A DNA stretch of 15,998 nt from JBCCSZ01 sp039199225 (GTDB taxonomy: Bacteria > Bacteroidota > Bacteroidia > Chitinophagales > Saprospiraceae), in assembly GCA_039199225.1 (NCBI GenBank), contig JBCCSZ010000181.1:1-15998 (forward strand), written 5' to 3'. The translations under genes were made by a program, and so were the position numbers. Below, piece by piece: positions 10,806 through 15,998 of this stretch (positions are counted from its first letter, which is position 1; the number at the start of each line of letters is the position of its first letter). Below the pieces are notes generated by a model. The model was given only the letters and a program-made list of their open reading frames with translations, made no database searches and was not told where the DNA came from.

Positions 10806-13763
10806 ATGAGGGACCTCCTAGCATTCTGTAGCCTGCTTTTTTTAACTTCTGCTTTGTGGAGCCAGATACCTACACCCGCCTGGCGGCACTATAGCGTGGA
10901 GCAAGGTCTGCCCAGTTCGGAGACCTACATGGCTTTGCAAGACAGCCGTGGCTACATGTGGTTGGCAACAGATCGTGGGGTGGCCCGCTTCGATGGCAAC
11001 CAGTTTCAGGTCTTTACAACGCTTGATGGTCTGTGCGACAACACCGTTTTATTTTTGTTCGAAGACTATAAAAATCGCCTTTGGTTTTTGACCAACTCTC
11101 TCCAACTGTCCTTTTTCGAAAATGGAAGCATCCACCCCTTCAAAAACAATCACTTGCTCAAAGATTTGGAAAGTCGCTACACCCCGATGAGCATGGCCGT
11201 GGATACACTCGACAATATTTGGTTGGGATTCAAGCGCAACAGGGAAATAAAAAACTTGTTGAAAATCACCCCGGATGGTACAATGCTTTATCAAGACGAA
11301 TTATTTGAAGATTCCCTAAGTGCCTACTTTGCCATCAAGCAGGTGGCCGGTGGCGCCTACGTCTGCGGCGTATCCAACCCTAATTGCGATTATCAACTAC
11401 AGTATGTCAATACCACTGGGCAGCATGTATTTTACAACGACGTTTCCTCCAAATACCGTCTTTTTAATTCTAGCTTTGATTACGCCAATTTATTTAAAAT
11501 CTCAGATGACAAGGTCTTGTTGAGCTTCCTCAATAGCGTCTATTTATTGGAAAAGGGACAAGTAACTCCCTTGTTTGCCCACGATGCTTTGAATACCCTG
11601 GGTATCTTTCAAGACCGATACGAAAACATTTGGCTGGCTACCTTCGATCGCGGACTATTGGTTTATCCAAAAGGCCAATACGATCGACCACGACAATACA
11701 TGACAAAGGAAAAGATCATTACCTGGATAGCCGAAGACAGTGAAGGTGGCATCTGGCTGACCAGTTTGGACGATGGAGTATATTACATGCCTGCCATCGA
11801 TATTCAATGCATCCGATCGGATGATTTTTTTGAAGGCAAACGCATCTATGACATCGATGGCAACGAGCAGTCCATCCTTTTGGGGTTTCATCAGGGAGAT
11901 GTCCTTGAGTTGCGGTATGAGGCAGGGCAAGCCTTCAAAACCAAGAAGATAAAGCAGTTTCGGCAAAATGCCAATGTATTTGCTTCTAAGCTTGATACCA
12001 ATCATTTTATCCTTAGTGGGGTAGAGGAAATTGGTACGGAGTCCATCCTCAACTATCATCCACCACGGCCATTGCAAAGGATCGATAAGTTTTCGGGTAA
12101 TAGAATCAGCCACTATGTAGACGATCTTTTTTTAGTTGTCAATAAATGGGGTATCTACTACCTGGCAGATGGCGAACAGTCCCTGCACGAAATTCGACGG
12201 CTGGCCAACAAGAAAGTATTTTGTAGTGCTGCCAAAAATGGCGAGGAAATTTATGCTGGATTAAACAATGGATTGCACATCATTGCCGATGGACAATTGC
12301 ATTCACCTCCACATCCCGAACCCCTCCTCAATGAAAGGGTAAACGGCATAGAGGTATTTGGCGATTATCTGTTGTTGGCTACGCTCGGTCAGGGCTTGGT
12401 CATTCGGTCCAGAGACACCCTGTGGCAAATCAAAGAAGAGGATGGGCTGGCCAGTAACCTATGCAATTCGGTGGCAGTAGACAAAACGGGCGTTGCCTGG
12501 GTGTCGACCAACAAGGGCTTGAGTCGGGTTGAGTGGAAGAATGGTATGAAGGCGCCCCCCGATATGCTTACCTATTCGTGGCACAACGGATTGTTGTCCA
12601 ATGAAGTGGATGAGGTCGTTTTTCAAGACAGTCTCATTTGGGTGAAAAGTGAGGAGGGGCTTTCTATTTTTAATCCGTACAAAGAATCAGCAGACCGCTC
12701 TCCCCCCAACATTTACATCGATCGGTTGCGGGTAAACTTTCAGGATACCTTGGTAGCGGATGGGTATCAATTTGAGTATGGGCAGAACAATATTCAAGTT
12801 AGCTTTGCGGGCCTGTCTTACAAAAGTGGGGATGAGATTCGCTACAAATATCGTTTGCTAGGATTGGATTCGGCCTGGCACATGACAGACCAAAAGACCT
12901 TGGAGTATCCCCAGCTTTTACCTGGTGCCTACACCTTGGATGTGCTGGCCAGAGACTACAAAGGGCGATGGAGCACAAAGGCTGCTCAACTGAGTTTTGA
13001 AATACAGCAACCCTTCTGGAAGTCCTGGTGGTTCATCGGCTTTTGCCTGCTTCTCCTCCTGGCCCTGGTCCAAGTGGTGGTTTTTTCCCGCCTGCGCGCG
13101 TCCCGGAATCGGACCCGTCTTTTGCAGCAGTCTTTCCGCGCCGAGCAAAAGGCATTACAGGCCCAGCTCAATCCACACTTTATGTTCAATGCCTTGGGAT
13201 CGGTACAGGAATTGATACTGTCGGGAAAGTATAAGCTGGCCAACCACAATTTGACGGCCGTGGCTCGTTTGATTCGCAAATTACTGAACGGCTCCCGTCG
13301 CCAATCCATCTCTCTGGCCGACGAGGTCGAGAACCTCAAGCTGTTTTTGAAGTTGGAAAAACTCCGGTTTGGCGACCAGTTCGAATGGTCCTTGCAGGTC
13401 GACGAACAAATCGACAGTGAGCTGACTGAAATTCCACCCATGTTGATTCAGCCCTTTGTCGAAAACGCCATCTGGCATGGTTTACAACACAAGCAGGAAG
13501 AGGGAGGAGCAATCCGCATACAATTTGAAAAAGCATCGAAAGGGATGTCCTGTACCATAGAAGACGATGGAGTCGGACGCGAAAAATCTACCAAATTTCG
13601 GGGAGAGTATGCGCATGAACCACTGGGTCTCAAGATCATCGAAGAGCGCATCGATCTACTGAATCGCGAAAGTCAAACCCCCTTTCAAATAGACATTGAA
13701 GACATCCAAAACCAGGAGGAGGAAGTACTCGGAACGCGCGTCCGTATTTTCTTTCCACAGTAA
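10806..13763 (+). CDS. propeller/Y_Y_Y-domain sensor histidine kinase (His_kinase, LytS-like core)
   Basis: This 985-residue inner-membrane sensor has a large periplasmic part. Residues 1-20 form a signal sequence. From about 21 to 640 it carries two-component propeller repeats: HYSVEQGLPSSETYMALQDS, GYMWLATDRGVARFDG, ENIWLATFDRGLLVYP, GVAWVSTNKGLSRVEW. A Y_Y_Y domain follows (about 660-730; IRYKYRLLGLDSAW), then one transmembrane helix (741-763). The cytoplasmic core is of the His_kinase plus HATPase type: LNPHFMFNAL with phospho-acceptor H791, FVENAIWHGL with N887, and DDGVGREKS with D921, G922 and G924. It should autophosphorylate when its ligand, perhaps a glycan or other surface cue, binds the propeller. 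Hybrid Bacteroidetes systems put kinase and AraC domains in one chain; here the partner is a separate LytTR regulator 39 bp downstream. Confidence 0.95.
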   Translation: MRDLLAFCSLLFLTSALWSQIPTPAWRHYSVEQGLPSSETYMALQDSRGYMWLATDRGVARFDGNQFQVFTTLDGLCDNTVLFLFEDYKNRLWFLTNSLQLSFFENGSIHPFKNNHLLKDLESRYTPMSMAVDTLDNIWLGFKRNREIKNLLKITPDGTMLYQDELFEDSLSAYFAIKQVAGGAYVCGVSNPNCDYQLQYVNTTGQHVFYNDVSSKYRLFNSSFDYANLFKISDDKVLLSFLNSVYLLEKGQVTPLFAHDALNTLGIFQDRYENIWLATFDRGLLVYPKGQYDRPRQYMTKEKIITWIAEDSEGGIWLTSLDDGVYYMPAIDIQCIRSDDFFEGKRIYDIDGNEQSILLGFHQGDVLELRYEAGQAFKTKKIKQFRQNANVFASKLDTNHFILSGVEEIGTESILNYHPPRPLQRIDKFSGNRISHYVDDLFLVVNKWGIYYLADGEQSLHEIRRLANKKVFCSAAKNGEEIYAGLNNGLHIIADGQLHSPPHPEPLLNERVNGIEVFGDYLLLATLGQGLVIRSRDTLWQIKEEDGLASNLCNSVAVDKTGVAWVSTNKGLSRVEWKNGMKAPPDMLTYSWHNGLLSNEVDEVVFQDSLIWVKSEEGLSIFNPYKESADRSPPNIYIDRLRVNFQDTLVADGYQFEYGQNNIQVSFAGLSYKSGDEIRYKYRLLGLDSAWHMTDQKTLEYPQLLPGAYTLDVLARDYKGRWSTKAAQLSFEIQQPFWKSWWFIGFCLLLLLALVQVVVFSRLRASRNRTRLLQQSFRAEQKALQAQLNPHFMFNALGSVQELILSGKYKLANHNLTAVARLIRKLLNGSRRQSISLADEVENLKLFLKLEKLRFGDQFEWSLQVDEQIDSELTEIPPMLIQPFVENAIWHGLQHKQEEGGAIRIQFEKASKGMSCTIEDDGVGREKSTKFRGEYAHEPLGLKIIEERIDLLNRESQTPFQIDIEDIQNQEEEVLGTRVRIFFPQ

Positions 13764-13802
13764 AAAAACCATTACAATTTCATACCACACAGCTCTGTAA
13801 AT

Positions 13803-14561
13803 ATGATTCGCACAACGGTTATAGACGATGAAAAAAGAACGGCTCGGGGGCTTTGTCAACTCCTGGCCCAAGTGGCACCCGATGTTAAAATACTGTCTGT
13901 GGAACACTCCATACAATCGGGCTTGGATGCCATCCAAAAAGATCAACCACAATTGGTATTTTTAGACATCAAAATGCCCAAAGGCACAGGTTTTGATTTA
14001 TTGGACCGCCTGACAAGCATCGACTTCGATTTGATCTTTACCACTGCCTATGACCATTATGCCATCCGAGCCATTAAGTTTTCTGCCCTCGATTATCTGC
14101 TCAAACCCATCGATATGGAAGAGTTGGAAAAGGCTGTTCAAAAGGTACGCCAGCGACAAGAGACGCAAAACCAAAAGGCCAATATCGATTTTTTGCTCAA
14201 AAGCCTGGAATCCTCCTTGCCTTCTACCCCTTTTGAAAAAATTGCCTTACCCAGCCTCAAGGGCTACAGCTTTGTAGCGGTCAAAGACATCATTTATTGC
14301 GAAGCCGAAGGGACCTACTCCAAGGTGTATCTGACCCGTCAAAAGCAGCTCTTGGTTTCCCGCAATTTAAAAGAGATCGAAAGCCTTTTAGCAGAACATA
14401 CCTTCTTTAGAATTCATCGCTCGTATTTGGTCAATATGGATCACCTGTTGGAATACGCCCGAGGAGAAGGTGGGCAGGTGCAGCTCTCCAACGGAGCCAT
14501 ACTACCTGTCTCCCAAAGGCGTAAAGAGCTATTCGTTCGCTACATCAATGGGATGTCTTAA
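13803..14561 (+). CDS. LytTR-family response regulator
   Basis: This 252-residue cytoplasmic DNA-binding regulator is the evident partner of the kinase 39 bp upstream. The receiver domain (1-115) has the acidic pair D8/D9, phospho-acceptor D55 (in LVFLDIKMP), T81 and the K101-P102 turn. A linker (116-145) with helix-forming residues leads to a LytTR domain (about 146-247): IALPSLKGYSFVAVKDIIYC, TYSKVYLT, LVSRNLKEIESLL, FFRIHRSYLVN and ILPVSQRRKELF. LytTR domains bind paired direct repeats through beta-strand loops. All key phosphorylation residues are intact. Candidate targets are genes preceded by CTTAAC-type repeats, including the large secreted gene downstream; this is inference. Confidence 0.95.
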   Translation: MIRTTVIDDEKRTARGLCQLLAQVAPDVKILSVEHSIQSGLDAIQKDQPQLVFLDIKMPKGTGFDLLDRLTSIDFDLIFTTAYDHYAIRAIKFSALDYLLKPIDMEELEKAVQKVRQRQETQNQKANIDFLLKSLESSLPSTPFEKIALPSLKGYSFVAVKDIIYCEAEGTYSKVYLTRQKQLLVSRNLKEIESLLAEHTFFRIHRSYLVNMDHLLEYARGEGGQVQLSNGAILPVSQRRKELFVRYINGMS

Positions 14562-14889
14562 AGCTGCATTTGCAAACCCATCTCAGGCGTTTATTCTACA
14601 ATTGCTGCGCTCACACTTTCTACCTTTCAAATCATCCCGATATGCGATACTTTGCAATCATTACTAGAGCGCTCAAAGTGACCAAACACCTTTTTAATTT
14701 TTACACTTATCATTCAAACTCTTAACGGACGTACGACCATTCTTTAGATTTTTTAATTGACGACTGCCATTGATTCACTTATCGTAGGGTAACCCCCTTT
14801 CTACTCAGACTTGCTTGTCGGTACAAACAAATGGTACCGCTGGCAGAGGTATTGATTCATCTAAATAAAAAACACTAAAGAACAACGAC
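14562..14889. other. 328-bp region before the large secreted gene
   Basis: No gene is visible. The region holds CTTAACGGA at 14721-14729 with a weaker CTTTAGATT exactly 21 bp further on (14742), and an inverted repeat CGGTAC (14819-14824) / GTACCG (14834-14839) with a 9-base loop. TACTTTG at 14648-14654 resembles a -7 box one base short, without an obvious TTG partner. An 8-bp palindrome GAGCGCTC lies near 14667-14674, but no clear terminator follows the response regulator gene. Confidence 0.45.
14715..14750 (+). promoter_or_regulatory. candidate LytTR-type direct repeat
   Basis: CTTAACGGA (14721) and CTTTAGATT (14742) are 21 bp apart, the spacing typical of LytTR half sites, though the second copy is weak. 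The first shares CTTAACGG with 850-857 and CAAACTCTTAACG with 8010-8022 on the other strand. It lies 169 bp before the secreted-protein start and directly behind a LytTR regulator gene. Confidence 0.3.
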
Positions 14890-15998
14890 ATGAAATATGC
14901 TTCCTTGATTTTACTACTATTTGGGCTGTTGTTTCACACATCTACGGCCCAGTCTCAAACAGGACCACCCATTGAATGGCAAAAAATCGACTGGGCGCCT
15001 GTTAAACCCAATGGCCCCCTCGGAGACATCGTCCCCGTGACCGCACAAACACAGGCAGAAAGCGGAGAAGACTGGTGGTATGCCCATGAAAACATTTACG
15101 ATGCAGCCGAAAACCATATTGGTTACATCACGACTGGATATGCTACCTGGATCAACAAAACGTTTGTCTCCAAAGGCTGTACTTCCAATTCTTTGAATAC
15201 GAAAATTCCCAATTGTCGGACCGGCGAAGATGCCAGCAGGCGATTTGGCGTTACGCGGGCTACCGTTGCACGTTACGACCTCAGTGGTAAGATGGTCTGG
15301 TGTAGGGCATTCAATCTGGGGACGTTTTCTAACGTCATACAAACCTCCACCAAGGATGGTTTTATAGCCATCGGAGAAACCAATTCTGTCACTGACCTAG
15401 CCAAATACACCCCTTCCACCACGTCTCAAAATGTCGACTGGTTGAGCTACAACCCAACCGCCGCTGCACCAACAGACATCTTTGATCGCTGTGGTGGTTA
15501 TCCAAATCCTGTACAGCGGCACATGAATGTCGTGAAGATCGACAACGATGGCAATGTAGTTTGGAACTACCTCTATGGCATTGAAGCCTACGATGCGCCA
15601 AACGATGGACTGATTGCGGCCACAACACGTTCGATTGGCACCGACTTGGTCGAAGGTCCCTGGGGAAACCTGCGATGCGTCGGATCAGCCACCGACTTAG
15701 CCGACAATGGCGTCAAGAAGGTCTTCGTCGTCGACTTGGACATGCAAACCGGCTATGTAAACAGTATGAACCTCTTCGGTCAGGCTGGCACCGATAGCGA
15801 GGCTAAAGCCATCGCCCTGAGTGATCAAAACAATACCTATGCTGTCACTGGCTACATGGGCTACACCGGAGCTACTCGTAGCAGGGCGTTTGCCAGCCTA
15901 CTGAGCCCGGCGCCTGCGTTCAACAACCCAGCCGTTCTCAATCCTTTTTGGACGGTCTATGCAGATGACTTTGACAGTCGGATCAAAACCTCTGATCA
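14890..15998 (+). CDS. large secreted protein, 3' end beyond window
   Basis: The frame opens at the ATG at 14890 and stays open for 369 codons to the window edge, so the gene is partial. Residues 1-20 are a clear signal peptide (MKYASLILLLFGLLFHTSTA). The mature part is rich in aromatic, Gly and Asp residues and repeats blades of the kind seen in beta-propeller surface proteins: VARYDLSGKMVWCRAF, then NVIQTSTKDGFIAIGET, and MNVVKIDNDGNVVWNYLYG; a further strand pair is KVFVVDLDMQTGYVNSMNLF. These fit the pattern (K/Y)xDxxGxxxWxxxx...xxDGxxxxG. Cysteines occur as separated residues (SKGC, IPNC, VWC, DRCGG, LRC). Many such Bacteroidota proteins end in a T9SS tail, but that end is not visible here. 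The response-regulator gene upstream may control it. Confidence 0.82.
   Translation, partial: MKYASLILLLFGLLFHTSTAQSQTGPPIEWQKIDWAPVKPNGPLGDIVPVTAQTQAESGEDWWYAHENIYDAAENHIGYITTGYATWINKTFVSKGCTSNSLNTKIPNCRTGEDASRRFGVTRATVARYDLSGKMVWCRAFNLGTFSNVIQTSTKDGFIAIGETNSVTDLAKYTPSTTSQNVDWLSYNPTAAAPTDIFDRCGGYPNPVQRHMNVVKIDNDGNVVWNYLYGIEAYDAPNDGLIAATTRSIGTDLVEGPWGNLRCVGSATDLADNGVKKVFVVDLDMQTGYVNSMNLFGQAGTDSEAKAIALSDQNNTYAVTGYMGYTGATRSRAFASLLSPAPAFNNPAVLNPFWTVYADDFDSRIKTSD

Noticed and set aside
11655..12113. 152-codon minus-strand frame inside the kinase gene
   Set aside because: It is a shadow of the propeller region of the kinase and shows no domain of its own.
14917..15342. 141-codon open frame on the minus strand
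   Set aside because: It is antisense to the long secreted protein, which has a signal peptide and blade-like repeats in the opposite frame.
1..15998. CRISPR array, tRNA/rRNA, insertion sequence, prophage or defence genes
   Set aside because: I looked for regularly spaced repeats, clover-leaf-like sequence and transposase or nuclease motifs on both strands and found none.

Overview
The window looks like chromosomal DNA of a Bacteroidota bacterium, probably from the Saprospiria/Lewinella-Haliscomenobacter side of the phylum. The signs are a cold-shock protein with the lysine-rich N-terminus common in Bacteroidota, a DUF4251-like secreted protein, a secreted protein with a type IX secretion (T9SS) type tail, a propeller/Y_Y_Y histidine kinase paired with a LytTR regulator, and promoters of the TTG / TAnnTTTG kind. 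The taxonomic placement is inferred from gene families, not from a marker gene.

Layout. Positions 57-488 (minus) encode a cold-shock-domain protein. A 424-bp non-coding stretch with nested inverted repeats and TTAAC direct repeats follows. A small DUF4251-like secreted protein is at 913-1437 (plus). It runs tail-to-tail, 4 bp apart, into a minus-strand pair: an SGLT-like sodium:solute symporter (1442-3001) preceded by a membrane di-iron hydroxylase close to alkylglycerol monooxygenase (3051-4277). Next on the minus strand come an SsuD-like flavin monooxygenase (4454-5605), a secreted protein resembling CotH-type kinases (5819-6865), an AraC-family regulator (7083-7970) and a secreted protein with a T9SS-like tail (8023-9015). 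A 285-bp divergent intergenic region separates these from a plus-strand run. That run holds an OmpA-family protein whose N-terminal half is a decayed OmpA-like copy, with a membrane-anchored coiled-coil partner (9301-10619); a hairpin terminator; a periplasmic-sensing histidine kinase and its LytTR response regulator (10806-14561); and the start of a long secreted protein that leaves the window at 15998.

How the parts may work together. The kinase/regulator pair is one signalling unit. CTTAAC-type direct repeats, compatible in spacing with LytTR sites, lie before the DUF4251 gene and before the large secreted protein, and a related element precedes the AraC gene. This suggests, but does not prove, that the pair controls cell-surface proteins. 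The monooxygenase/symporter pair and the nearby SsuD-like enzyme suggest turnover of ether lipids or sulfonated organics. The OmpA and coiled-coil pair probably links outer membrane or periplasm to peptidoglycan.

I saw no tRNA, rRNA, CRISPR array, insertion sequence, phage gene or defence system. The least explained items are the CotH-like secreted kinase candidate, the degenerate tandem OmpA protein, the hydroxylase/symporter pair and several structured intergenic elements.
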